Below are positions 1 to 10,870 of a stretch of 64,000 nt of DNA, in pieces. Under the pieces are notes generated by a model, which saw only the letters and a list, made by a program, of their open reading frames with translations, was not told the DNA's origin and did not search any database. This DNA comes from Scortum barcoo (lineage: Eukaryota > Chordata > Actinopteri > Centrarchiformes > Terapontidae): NCBI GenBank assembly GCA_023238725.1, contig CM041547.1:19725144-19789143 (forward strand). Reading direction: 5' to 3'. The translations under genes were made by a program, and so were the position numbers. Each line of letters starts with the position of its first letter. The stretch's first letter is position 1.

Positions 1-150
1 GAGAAAAGGGCTCTTTTTGACAAGTGGTGTCAAGTCAGCAAAGTTAGTGACTTTGCCCAGCTGAGAGAACTTGTGTTGCTGGAAGAATTTAAAAGAGGTA
101 TGATAAGAAAGCGCTCAGATGCGCATTCCAGCCAGGGGAGCGTGTGTTAA
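1..150 (+). pseudogene. Ty3/Gypsy gag-like (SCAN-like) fragment
   Basis: The first frame is open from base 1 to a TAA at about 148-150. It reads FDKWCQVSKVSDFAQLRELV followed by LLEEFKR, resembling the SCAN-like capsid segment of fish Gypsy gag proteins. The reading degenerates after LLEEFKRG. It is cut by the window edge on the left and meets the L1 insertion on the right. The matching pol remnant appears on the other side of the L1 (6042-7091), so both are probably pieces of one older element. Family assignment is from motif memory, not a search. Confidence 0.55.
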
Positions 151-426
151 TTTTGTTACCTGTTGTGGGGTCCAGTCTTGAGGCAAAGTTCGAGCGTAAA
201 TTGAGTGACATGGAATTTTTATTTATTTAAAACTTTGTTTCTTGAGCTTTTTTCACAATAGAACACAGACATACAGAGACACTCAGAACAGAATCCCCAC
301 CACAAATAGTAAATAAATAAATAAAAACGATAAAAAAATAGATAAGTAAATATAAGACAATGTATGTGAAGTAAATGGACATATAAACGCATAAAAAAGA
401 GAGAATGATTCAAAAAAGAGAAAAAA

Positions 427-471
427 TAAATAAGTAAATAATAATAATATTAATAATAATAATAATAATAG
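427..471. repeat. AT-rich TAA/AAT microsatellite in L1 3' UTR
   Basis: Repeated taa/aat triplets with interruptions lie inside the A/T-rich 3' UTR of the L1. Several nearby short frames are low-complexity translations of this stretch and are not genes. Confidence 0.7.
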
Positions 472-549
472 AAAAGTACAGTACATACAGAGTAAATTAA
501 GCAGGTTGTCACCTAAGTAAGATCAAGCCAGTGGTTGTCCTAGTTAGAC

Positions 550-3500
550 TCATTCATGCACCTCTAATTTCTCTTCCACGTATCTCAAAAAAGGTTGCCA
601 AATCTTATAAAATTTGCCAGATGAACCTCTAAGTGTATGTTTTATTTTCTCCAATTTCATATAAAATAGAGTACTCCTGATCCATAAGTGTGTGGGATGG
701 AGGGGTGGCGTCTTTCCATTTCAAAAGGATTAGACGGCAGGCAAGTAATGTACAGAAAGCCATAGTCATACTGGTAATTGTCCAAACTGTAAGCAACAGA
801 AGATACTCCAAAAAGGGCTATGAAGGGGCAGGGGTCTATAAACACCTCCAGGACCTCAGAGAGTGTTTTAAATACCGCCAAAGTCCAGTAGGTCGTCAGC
901 TTGGAGCTTGGAGCACCAAAACGTGTGCAAATATGAGGATGGGGTCATTTTACAACGATTGCACGCTGGATCTATGTCTGGGAATCTCTCTGATAGCTTC
1001 TCTTTGGTCCAGTGAGCACGGTGCAATATTTTGCACTGTATTAGTCCATGCCTTGCACAGATGGAGGAGGTGTGGACTCTTTTTAGTATTGCATCCCAAG
1101 TTACATCACGTATGGTCTCACCCAAGTCCTGCTCCCATCTATGTTTAATAGTGGCAAGGGACAGGGTTTTCTGAGAAGAGAGTACGCTATATAGATTAGA
1201 TATTATACCTTTAAATGACTGGACAGGCGCCAATATAGAGTCGATATCAGAACTTTCTGGAAATTCTGGAAAATGAGGCAGCTGTTTACGGATGAAATCA
1301 CGCAATTGTAAGTATCGAAAGAAGTGCGTATGAGGGAAGAAATTTAGTGCTCAGTTGCTGAAAAGAAGCAAAGAAACCATCTATAAAGAGGTCCTGCAGT
1401 GTGCGCACGGTCCCCTGTTTTGCCACTGTAGAAACACACTGTCCTGAAGAGAGGGGGGAAACATATGATTTGCATGGATTGGGGATTTTCAATGAAAAAC
1501 TATGCCATCCATAATGCCGACGGATCTGCTTCCATATTCTAAGTGTTGTTCTGACTAAAATATTTCTACATACATACGGTGCGGTGTCTGAGGCTAGAGG
1601 TGCATGGATTAATGCTGACAATGAGGACGGAGCACAGGATCTAGCTTCAAGAGTGCACCACGAGGGTTCATCGGCACCTGGATCATCATATAGCCAGTGA
1701 AGAATAGCTCGAATATTAGCAGCCCAATAATACAACTGAAGATTGGGCAGAGCCATACCACCTAGTACCTTTGGACGTTGTAAATAGGCTCTGCTCAATT
1801 GCGGACTTTTATTATTCCAAATGAAGCTGGATATAAGAGTATCTACGCGTTTAAAGAATGACATCGGGATATACGCTGGGAGGCACTGAAAAAGATAACT
1901 AAATTTGGGAAGCACATTCATTTTTATAACATTTATTCTACCTGCAAGCGACAAATGTAGAGGCATCCAGCGTTTAAGATCCTGCTCTACCTTAGTTACT
2001 AGAGGGTTGAAATTTTCTTTGAAAAGTCTGCTTATACTATTTGTAATTTTCACCCCTAAATATGTAAATTGATAACGAGTAATCTTAAAGGGAAATGTGT
2101 GAAAAGAATAAGATTGGGCCAGAGATTTAATAGGAAACACCTCACTTTTCTGAAGATTTATTTTATACCCTGAGATTTTACCAAAACTCTCGAGGATGGA
2201 GAGGACCATGGGCATAGAGATGTCTGGGTGCGAAACATACAGTACCATGTCATCCGCATAGATTGAAATTCTTTGCTCTAGCCCCTCTCTGAATAAGCCA
2301 ATCATTGTAGGGTCCTGCCTTATTGCTATTGCTAAAGGCTCTATGGCAATGGTGATAGGGGGCAGCCTTGCCTTGTTCCACGAGAAATTGTAAAATGCTC
2401 AGAGTACATCCCATTGGTACAGACTGATGCTACTGGCATGCTATACAATAGTCTAATCCATTTAATATATTGTTTCCCAAAGCCAAATTTATCCAATACA
2501 TAAAACAAATACCCCCACTCCAGCCTATCAAAAGCTTTCTCAGCATCCATGAAGTGGATGCACTCACACACTCCGGAGTGGTGGAACCTGAATCATGATA
2601 AATTATATTAAGGAGTCATCTGATATTAAAAAAAGAAAATCTATTTTTTATAAATCCAGTTTGTTCAGGGGAAGTTATCTGGGGTAAAAGTCTCTCTAAT
2701 CTCAATGCTAACACCTTGGCTAAAATCTTAACATCTACATTCAGTAGTGAGATTGTATGGTAAGATTCACAATGGCTAGGATCCTTATTCTTTCTTTTTC
2801 AAAATTAAGGATATAGATGCCTCTCTCAATGACTGGGGTAGTACACCTGACTCAAGGGACTCATTATACATGTTTAGCATGTGAGGGATTAGGTGGGTGG
2901 AAAATTTCTTAAAGAACTCAGATAGGAACCCATCCGGCCCCGGAATCTTGCCACTCTGAAGAGTTTTAATAGCCACATTTAGTTCTTCAGCAGTAATAGG
3001 ATTTTCTAATATGTTCTTGGATTCTTCACTAATAGTGGGCATGTTCAGATTTTGAAAAAAACTGTCAAATGTGGGACACGAATCATGCTCAGAAGAATAG
3101 ATTGAACTATAGAAATCCCTGAACATATCATTTATTATTTTATTGTCATATGTATAACCTTCAGCTGTTTGAATCTTTGTGATAAGTCGTGAGGCAGCCA
3201 CTTGTCTGAGTTGATGGGCAAGAATCTTACTGGCTTTGTCGCCAAATTCATAATATGTATGTCGGGATCTCCAGAGCATATTCTTTGCTGCACTGGTTGA
3301 TAAGGTGTCAAATTTATTTTTCTCAAGCAGAAGCTCCTTTAATAAGTCAGGTGAGGGGGAGTTTGTGTATGCCAGTTCTAATTGTGAAATTCGGGCAGTT
3401 ATGTCTAACATTTTTTGATTAGTTTGCTTTTTATTATAAGATGTATATGAAATTATCTGGCCTCTTACGTACTTTTAGATACACTTTTAGTGACTCCCAC

Positions 3501-4386
3501 AGAGTTGTACAAGAAATGTCCGGAGAGGAATTAACCTCAACAAAAAATCCTATTTGGTCAGCTACAAAATGTACAAATTCCTCCTGGGACAATGCAATGG
3601 AACTAAGCCTCCAACGAGGTCTAGGAGTGTTCTGCGCTAACCTAAAGGTGGCTGTAAGAGGGGAGTGATCTGATATGACTATGGCATTATATAAACAGGC
3701 TTTGGCTGAGGAGAGTAAACGATTATCTACTAAAAAATAATTGATCCGGGAAAATGTCTGGTGTACCTGGGAGAAAAAAGAATAAGTCTGGACAGTGGGG
3801 TTCATGCTTCGCCATAGATCTGAAACAGCATAGTCTTTGAGAAAGGAATTAATCACTTGGGCAGATTTAGATAGTTTGGAGGGGTTAGTCGAAGACCTGT
3901 TCAATACTGGATCGAGACAGCAATTGAAATCACCACCTAAAATTAAAAAGTGAGAGTCTAAATTGGGTAAACTATATAGCAAATCAGAGAAAAAATTATC
4001 ATTGTCCCAATTGGGTGCATATAGGTTAGCTAATATCACAGGTGTGTTAACAATATAACCTGTAACAATTATATAGCGTGGCCCTGGGGGTCTGCAATGA
4101 TGTCCGAAGGGGTGAACTGCAGAGATTTATGGATCAAAATAGCTGTGCCTCTTGACTTACTATTGAAGAGAGAATGATAAGATTGTGCTACCCAGCGTCT
4201 GCATATCTTCGTATGATCTGACTTTTTTAAATGTGTTTCCTGCAGATAGGCAACGTTCGCTCCCAAGCTATCAAGGTGAGAGAGAACCTTATTTAGCTTG
4301 GTAGGTTTCCCCAGCCCACAGATGTTCCAACTGGCAAATGTTATTGATGTTCCTATGGAGCTTTGTAACCTACTAATTAATACCAT
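550..4386 (-). pseudogene. L1 ORF2: AP endonuclease plus reverse transcriptase, broken
   Basis: Reading leftward, the AP endonuclease domain comes first (4386-3434). It shows the WNICG start motif, the LQETH glutamate motif, GGDFN and SDHSP. A frame break near 4040-4070 interrupts it. A linker and the RT follow (3411-2785, 2571-2341, 2305-1298), with SGKIPGPDGF, DAEKAFDRLEW, RGTRQGCPLSPL and the catalytic YADD (ISIYADDMVLY, near 2235-2265). The C-terminal region continues at 1305-868 and 811-629 and closes at a TGA at 550-552 after FYKIWQPFLRYVEEKLE. Reading needs at least five frame changes, so no functional protein is made. Domain order and motifs are those of the L1 clade. Confidence 0.85.
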
Positions 4387-4989
4387 AAAAGTGCTGTTAT
4401 ACAGTATGTCTGTACATAGTTTGACCTCTGCATGAATACTTAGCAGAAATCATCTCGAGAGATGTACTTTGTAATATATCAAACAAAGACAAAGCAAAGA
4501 TAAACAAAGTCATAAAACAGAGAGAAAGACAAAAAGCACCCACCCTTGCACCTCCCCAACATAGGTGCATACAAGATCCCATCAGCTTTTCTATTAACAT
4601 AACACATATTATCTGCAGATCTGTCAAAATTGCAGAAAGAATGAACATAAAGTAAACCTGTCTCATTACTATTGTCACACATTCAGCAGCCATAAAATGT
4701 GAACAACATAACTCTGCGTGCAACAGCACTCAGATGCAGGTATACATAATATAGTGTTTCATTACATTCCACATTACAGTGCATAGTCAAACACTGTGTT
4801 CACAAGCACCAAGTAATGTGCAGTAGTTGTCTCGTTGCTGGTAACTTTATCAAGCTGACAGTGCTACCCGGCACTATATGTGTACCTTGTAATAAATGGT
4901 ACTAGCAGGAGTGGAAAAGGAGAGAGAAACAGCTATACAGTTCCATGGCATAACAGGCCTTCAAAAATAATGTCTGAAGGAGGTGGCCA

Positions 4990-5941
4990 ACACAAAACGT
5001 CTGTAGCGCTTGGCTTGTTTTGAGTAGCGGCTGTACTTCTCATCCCGGTGAAGAGTATGCGGGTTGTATCATTCACTTCGGTCGGCATCGTGTGTCTCAC
5101 GGTTAATAAAGTCCAGTGCCTGGGTGGGATCCTCGAAAGTACGTTCCTTACTCCCCGGGAGAGTGACACGGAGTGTAGCCGGAAACCGCAGCCCTTACTT
5201 TCCTCCCTCTATGGATCTCAGCTTCCTTTTCACGTCTCCAAATGCTGCCCTTTTCTTCATCACCGCGATGGTGTAGTCAGGGTAAATATGGAGCATCTTT
5301 CCTTTGTATATCAGGGGGGCCCGAGAGGACTTACGCAGTATCTCATCCCTCATATGTGTGTAGTGTACGCGCGTGATAAACACACGCGGGGGGTCTCCAG
5401 GTTTTGGTTTTGCTCGCAGAGATCTATGGGCTCTGTCCAGTAACGGGGCTTCGCTCAGGTGTAGGTGTTTCAAAAGTTGAGACACAAACTGTGTAGGCTG
5501 ACCATTCTCCAGCCCTTCCCCAACACCCGTAAGCCGCAAATTGTTCCGCCTGGAACGGCCTTCCAAGTCCTCACATTTTGCTTGCAGCTCCCTCACATCA
5601 CCTTGAAGTTGGGACACAGTGGCGCGGAGCTCGGTAATGCAGTCGCCAGTATAGTCGGCGGCTTTCTCCAGCTCCTTCAGTCGGGTATTATGTGATGCTA
5701 ACGAGGTCTGCAGGCTGGTGACCGCCGCCGATAGCTCGCCCCTCGCCGAGTCAATGTCCAGTTTAATATCATCCCGCAGTGACTGAATGGCCGCTCCAAT
5801 CTTTGAGTCGGAGAGCATCTTCGGTGTTAGCATATTGCTGCTATTCGAGGCCTCGGGTGTAGCCGAGCTAGTTGTAGTGGCCGGCACCGAGGTGTTACGT
5901 TGTTGTTTTGCCAGCTGGTTTCGAGTACTTAAAGCCGCCAT
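4990..5941 (-). pseudogene. L1 ORF1 RNA-binding protein (Transposase_22 type), frameshifted
   Basis: The main open segment (5941-5195, 248 codons) starts MAALSTRNQLAKQQ and has a Ser/Thr-rich N-terminus. A heptad-rich coiled coil follows (about residues 45-125), then the RRM-like segment with RRNNLRLTGVGEG. The basic C-terminal domain follows (RAHRSLRAKPKPGDPPRVF ... DYTIAVMKKRAAF). Coding similarity appears to continue in another frame towards about 4990 after a break near 5190. In intact L1s this trimeric protein coats the element RNA. It lies upstream of ORF2 on the same strand, separated by about 0.6 kb of weakly coding DNA. Confidence 0.8.
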
Positions 5942-6041
5942 TGTAGTCTTAAAACTATTGTTCGGCGTTTAAATCACTTTCAGACATAAAAATGACTTGT
6001 TATGACAGTTATATAAAGTTTTAAAAGTCGACCTTGTAGGA

Positions 6042-7091
6042 GCTTGCATTCTAGCTCGTGGAACAGCGCTCCCCCCCCCTGGAAAAAGAAGTCCCGTGTG
6101 TCACATCAATATGTTGAAACGGTATCATGCTGTGATAATTCTGGTAGTCTGCCTGTGAGTCCGGCACCAGGTGTTGCTCCTGTGGTGTCCCGGTCATATC
6201 GTCCCGGGGAGGACGGGTTACGTGAACAGTCCTCTTCGGTTCCGTGTGCGTGCCTGGAAAACTCCAAAATGCTTAAGAATCTAGAGAGACGTGGATTTAA
6301 CTGAGCCTACAAAAAGTGACATCTGTAGTATTCGTTGCCACTTATTACTTTTTGGTGACAAACCCACACAAACTAGGGTGCAGGTGCATGATGTAGATGT
6401 GGGTAATGAGCGGCCCATCAAACAGCACGCTTACCGCGTTAACCCAGTGAAGTGGGCTATCATGAAGCAGGAGGTTGAGTATCTCCTAGAAAATGGCTTT
6501 GCTGTGCCAAGCTCCAGTCCGTGGAGCTCGCCCTCTCTCTTAATCCCCAAGTCTGACCAAACCCACCGTTTTTGTACTGATTATCGCAAAGTGAATGCCA
6601 TTACAAAGCCAGACTCGTTTCCACTTCCACATATGGATGACTGTGTTGATCGGGTCGGATTGGCCAAGTCTGTAACAAAACTAGACCTATTAAAAGGCTA
6701 CTGGGTTTCTGGGGATGTGTGGTGATTGAGTGTGGTTGCACCCCTCACTAACTTGGTGAAACCCACCAAACAGTTTGTGTGGACTGCGGAATGTCAGGAC
6801 TCATTCCATTCTGCTGAGGCTCTTCTGTGCAGTGCGCCTGTGCTGGCTGCACCTGATTTTCGTGCGTCCCTTTAAGGTGGAGGTGGATGCGAGCACTTGT
6901 GGCGCAGGTGCAGTTCTTCTGCAGGAAGATGATCATGGCATCGATCACTGAGTGTCAAACATCAGGTGAATTATAGCACCATTGAGAAGGAAGCCCTGGC
7001 ATTGCTGTTATCCCTACAGCACTTTGAAGTTTATGTTGGCTCAAGTTCCACCCCGGTTCTTGTGTTTTCAGACCATAACCCATTGGTGTGA
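6042..7091 (+). pseudogene. Ty3/Gypsy pol fragment with internal deletion
   Basis: Plus-strand open segments read as Gypsy pol. The stretch before the RT ends LENSKMLKNLE near 6255-6290. The RT N-terminal half (6291-6710) has IKQHAYRVNP, SPWSSPSLLIPKSD, FCTDYRKVNAITKPDSFPLP and KLDLLKGYW. The frame is then lost, and sequence jumps to the RT-RNase H connection and start of RNase H (about 6740-7090: PLTNLVKPTKQFVW, VEVDAST, GAGAVLLQE, STIEKEALALLLSLQHF, DHNPLV). The catalytic YVDD palm is missing between these blocks. There is also a frameshift near 6872. No LTR was identified. It is probably part of the same old Gypsy copy as the gag scrap at 1-150. Confidence 0.8.
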
Positions 7092-7093
7092 AA

Positions 7094-8104
7094 AAATGAC
7101 AAAAAATGTATTAGTTGATTATCAGAATAGTATTTGATTTTCTGTTTATCTGCTGCCTAATTGTTCCAGCTGTAACCTGTGGGAGCTGTGTGACATCTCT
7201 CAAAGCCTGTTTAAGAAAGGCCAGGTGGTCCACTGACCTGTGTGACAAATCAATTCAAATACAGGGGTGCAAAAATACGCACCAGTCATTTGTGTCAGAA
7301 TGTTTTTGTTCAAAGTTAAAAGTAAATGAAAATGAAAGTAAGCAATGTGAAGACTGGGTGAGCTGTGAGAAAACAAAAACTGCAGAGGAAGTGGGCAGTG
7401 CCACAAAAAACAAAATGTTCCTGCAGATACCAAACTTATAGGCTAGCCAAGACCAGAAGAACTCACGGGATTTGTTTTTTCTGTACATCTGTGTAGGTTT
7501 AGACCATACTTTCTGTGGTTTTCACATCCTGCTTGTCAGCTCACGCAACAATAATAATGCAGGGCCTGTAATTCTCTTGTATATGTTAAATTGCTGTACT
7601 CTGGAAGTCAGAGGTAGTGCAAGCGGACTTTAGTCAGCCTACTTGCACTACTTCTTTTATTTGTCCGACACAGGGTCATGCTCACAAGTTCATTGGTGTG
7701 GTGTTAATGTGATGGTGGTTCACAGGAAGCTTGGCGTTAACACATAAATAGGTTTGTCAAACGCCACTGCAACAGTGTCAGCCTTTATAAAAACCCCTCG
7801 TGCAAACTGTGGCAGGAGCTAATTAAATTAACAGCAAGACAATATAATTTGTGCAAATCTATGTAATCACATATGATGAAGAAAAGCAGCAAATTTGAGA
7901 AAAATCAGATCATACTTGATTTTTTTTTTGCTTGAAAAATGACAAAAAATATATTAGTTGATTGTGCACAGAACATGTTTGTTCAAAGTTAAAAGTAAAT
8001 GAAATGAAAGTAAGCTATGTGAAAACTGGGGGAGTTGTGAGAAAACAAAAACTGCAGAGGAAGTGGGCAGTGCCACAAAAAACAAAATGTTCCTGGAGAT
8101 ACCA
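7094..8104 (+). repeat. Local direct duplication, second unit internally deleted
   Basis: The segment starting at 7094 (aaaaaatgacaaaaaatgta) recurs near 7934. The segment 7300-7436 (ttcaaagttaaaagtaaatg ... gttcctgcagatacca) recurs at 7975-8104 with a few substitutions and a deleted base. About 180 bp between the two matched parts is absent from the second unit. The repeat contains the 3' part of the candidate Cys-rich exon. Confidence 0.75.
7170..7357 (+). CDS. Candidate orphan exon encoding a Cys-rich segment
   Basis: I do not recognise the product with confidence. A strong acceptor (pyrimidine tract then ttgttccag ending at 7169) precedes an open stretch and a gtgagc donor at 7358. The reading gives about 62 residues with eight cysteines (TCGSC, LKAC, LC, GC, SECFC, KQCEDW). 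If unspliced, the same frame runs 7115-7441, with a hydrophobic lead FDFLFICCLIVP that could act as a signal peptide. The spacing CxCS...C...W loosely resembles a GDNF-receptor-alpha-type Cys module; that is inference only. It follows directly on Gypsy debris, has no clear partner exons, and part of it is repeated in decayed form at 7975-8104. It may be a dead exon. Confidence 0.25.
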
Positions 8105-8192
8105 AGGTGTATTTTTCACCACCAATATCTTTTCGTGACCCATGAGGTCTGTGGCTGTTTAAGAGAGTAATGTCTTCTGCTGTCTCTCACAG

Positions 8193-8300
8193 CCTCTGTC
8201 AGTGAAACAGGCGGCTGTGTGGAGTCATGTGACCTCACTGCTGGTTCAGTGGGTGGCAGAGGGACAGGTAGCGGCAGAGAGACAGAGGTTGATGGAGTGA
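8193..8300 (+). CDS. Possible orphan terminal exon
   Basis: A good acceptor (ctgctgtctctcacag ending at 8192) is followed by 35 codons and a TGA. They read PLSVKQAAVWSHVTSLLVQW and then an Ala/Glu/Arg-rich tail, helix-like in composition. A second frame is also open across the same stretch (SVSETGGCVESCDLT), so the coding frame is not settled. The segment is absent from the corresponding place in copy 2 (around 33434). I do not recognise the product. It could be chance. Confidence 0.18.
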   Translation, partial: PLSVKQAAVWSHVTSLLVQWVAEGQVAAERQRLME

Positions 8301-8501
8301 GTGACTCAGAGGAGAGAGGGGAAAAAAAGCACACAACACACACTGTACGCAGCACTCTGCTCATATGCACACCAAAACACACACATACATGCACATGATG
8401 GCACACGTTTACACATCTGCAGTTGGTCTGAAATGACAGCAATCATCTGTTTGAAGACAGGCAGGTGAAATGAGGAATCAAGGCAGATTTTATCACCCAG
8501 G

Positions 8502-8518
8502 TGTGTGTGTGTGTGTGT
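8502..8518. repeat. (TG)n microsatellite
   Basis: A short TG run. Another lies at about 8811-8830, aligned with a longer run at about 33572-33601 in copy 2; length differences here are ordinary microsatellite variation. Confidence 0.7.
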
Positions 8519-9699
8519 TTGACAGTAAAGACACAGTATTTCTCTCTCTGATGTATCCCCAGCTCTCTCAGTTATTGCAGCTTTGCCGCTATAAAGCTCT
8601 CCAAGCTCTCAGCAGCAATTCCACATTTGATTGCAACAGCAGCCACAGCCACATTTGATTGGTGTCGCTTTTGTATGAATTATTTGACAACAATTTCACA
8701 AGAGAGCAGCATTTTTTTTCTTTCAAGATGAAATGCCCAGTGTCGTTAAAGACCCACTAGGGGGCGCAAAAACAGGATTGTACTGCGTGACTTAATCCAG
8801 CTCAGTCAGTGTGTGTGTGTGTGTGTGTGTAAGCCAGTTTGCTGCTCTTTTGATTTATATTGATTTGTGTTCTTGATTTCCGTCCTTGAAACTTTAGGTT
8901 ATTGAAAGCTTTTATTTTTGATTAACTTGTCATAAACTAAATACACATACCAACTGTGAGTATAATACATTTATAATCTGTAAATGTTTACAGTTGTCCT
9001 GAAGAATTTACACTCTTACGCAAATACATTATATAATTTCTAAATGTGGACATTTTTTTGTGTGAATGTTAAGACACACTAGAGATGATTGGTCGATTTA
9101 TCAATCAGTAGTCAACTAAAATTAATCACCTTCTGATTTCATGATTGATGAGTCATTTTGAAAGAAAACGTGTCTGAAAATTTGAGCTTCTCAGATGTGA
9201 ATACTTAAGTATCTTCAGTCCTCTGTGACAGGAAAATGAATATCTTTTGGGTTGTGGGAAAAAAAACAACAAGAGATTTGAGGGCATCGCCTTGAGCTTT
9301 GAAAAACACTGATCAACATTTTTTACCATTTTCTGACATTTTATGGATCAAACAACTGATGGATCAATTGAGAAAATGATGAAAAGATGATGAATAATAA
9401 TGAAATGAAGCCATAAGTTGCAGCTCTAGCTGTGACACTGTGTTGCAGACCTTGCATGTAATAAATACATTTATTTATTATGACTGTAACGTCCTTTGTG
9501 AAATAATCTCCCAGTCCTGTGTTAACATGCAGCCTTTTTGTCTTCGTACTTTACATTTTCATTTGGCCTGTGTTGATGGACTCTTGATTGGGCATATTTC
9601 ACCATCACATCATTGTTCAGAAATATCTGGTCTTGGCTGATTTAGTGGCAAATCTCTTGGCGGTGTGATGAGCAACATCTTCATTTAAATTCGGAACAA

Positions 9700-10669
9700 A
9701 ACAGTGAAATGAGTGAGGACAGAGGAGGAGGAGGAGGAGGAGGAGGAGGAGGAGGAGAGCTCTGTGGTGGAGGTGGTGGGATCGAGGGAAAAGGAGAAAG
9801 GAGACGGAGGAAACAGCAGACCTCAGACCAGCCCACCTCACCGCGCGGAGCCCCGGCGTCCGCGGACGGATCTGACCGCGGATCGGCTCACCCTGCGCTC
9901 CACTACGAGGCGCACCGGAGCGGGAGTCAGACCAGAGGAAACCGAGCTCGTCGTCGGCACGCCAAGACTCATCCACGGCAGACCGCGGCGGAGGGAGCGG
10001 ACAGAGACCGAGGAGGCGAAACGAAGAGGGGGGGAGAGGCTGGGAACAACGGAGGAGGCTCATTTAACGGACAGAGGACCGGCCGGCCCCTCGCACACGG
10101 AGAAGTATTACACCGAGCTAGTTTTCCAGCCTTTTTTCTATTATTGGCACCGGGAGTGTGAGTGTGAGTGTGTGTGTGTCTCCCCGAGCCACATTTATAA
10201 AGAGAGCTAGCGGAATGTAATGCTAGCGAGCTAGCTGCTGCTGTTAGCTGGCTAATTAGCTTGTCAGGCACCCAAAGAGTCGGACGTGTGGTCTTTATTA
10301 AAATAGGTCACTGCCGGGCGTCGTTGGACTTTTTTTTTTTTTGGTGAGGAAATAAACTGTACTTAATGTGCTTTGTTCGGACTCCTGGCATGGACATAAT
10401 GCTCTGCCTCGAATAGCTAACGCCAAGTTAGACAATAAACAGGACTGGTTTATTATATTGATGAGAACCAGTTAAAAAATATCAGCCAGCGCTTTTTCTT
10501 TTCTTTTTTTTTGGAGGAGGGGAAGAGCTAAATCCATTGTGAGTGCCGAGCCGTGGGGAAATCAGAAGGTAAAAACAAAAAAACAGACTTTTGACTGGTG
10601 ACTGTCCGCCGTCCAATGTTAATGTCGACCGACGTTGCATCCATAATGCTGCCCGTCAGTCGGGGGATC
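9700..10669 (+). promoter_or_regulatory. rbfox2: rbfox2 copy 1 promoter/5' leader, CpG-rich
   Basis: From about 9830 the DNA turns GC- and CpG-rich (ccgcgcggagccccggcg and on). It then passes a cluster of GCTAGC/TAGCT words (10206-10262) and an AT-rich stretch before the coding part of exon 1. This is the profile of a CpG-island promoter plus 5' UTR. Long arginine/glycine-rich frames across it are unlikely to be coding, because indels in the aligned copy 2 segment shift them. No TATA box or exact start site could be chosen. Confidence 0.6.
9722..9757. repeat. (GGA)n triplet repeat, longer allele
   Basis: About twelve GGA/GAG units at the start of the leader. The aligned repeat in copy 2 (about 34491-34513) has about eight. 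Confidence 0.85.
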
Positions 10670-10870
10670 ATGGAGCGGGAGAGGGACATCGATGCGGCGG
10701 CCGGACCCCTCGCCAACGCGGCCGGGGGTCCAGCAGCTGTCCGCGGGATGAAGCGAGGAGACCCGGAGCCCGACGCCCAGACGGCCGCTGCCCTCACCGA
10801 CTTGGCCGGGGCGGAGTGCAAGAGACCTCGGATAGACGGGACCGGGAGTGTTGTCGGTGACATTGGACAG
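10670..10870 (+). CDS. rbfox2: rbfox2 coding exon 1, copy 1
   Basis: This exon encodes the N-terminus of the long form of the Fox-1 family splicing factor. Sixty-seven codons run from ATGGAGCGGGAG to GDIGQ and then a gtaagg donor at 10871. I chose ATG 10670 because it has A at -3 and G at +4. In-frame ATGs at 10616, 10622 and 10646 could extend the protein by up to 18 residues. The VRGMKR and KRPRIDG motifs match the RGMKRE...KRPR layout of the vertebrate RBFOX2 long isoform, and KRPR looks like a nuclear-localisation patch. It splices in phase 0 to the NNEPLNPGFHGYP exon. The exon and first intron bases are identical in translation to copy 2 over 177 codons. Confidence 0.85.

Larger units (their letters stand above)
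217..6040 (-). mobile_element. L1-clade LINE, near full length, inactivated
   Basis: A minus-strand non-LTR retrotransposon with an ORF1 coiled-coil/RRM protein at the right and an endonuclease-reverse transcriptase ORF2 to its left. A 3' UTR runs to a T-rich stretch near 213-240 on the plus strand. The 5' end is probably the G-rich run (C-rich on plus) around 6050-6080. Both ORFs carry frameshifts and stops, so the copy is dead. It interrupts a Gypsy remnant. I looked for a target-site duplication at 190-215 versus 6040-6100 and saw no convincing one, so the exact ends are uncertain by tens of bases. Confidence 0.85.

Noticed and set aside
190..6100. Target-site duplication for the L1
   Set aside because: Only weak partial matches (such as gtgacat against gtcacat, which are not direct repeats) were found.
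9709..10210. Long Arg/Gly/Glu-rich ORFs over the rbfox2 leader (also 34478-34969)
   Set aside because: Low-complexity reading of a CpG-rich 5' leader. Indels between the two near-identical copies shift the frame, and no family motif is visible.
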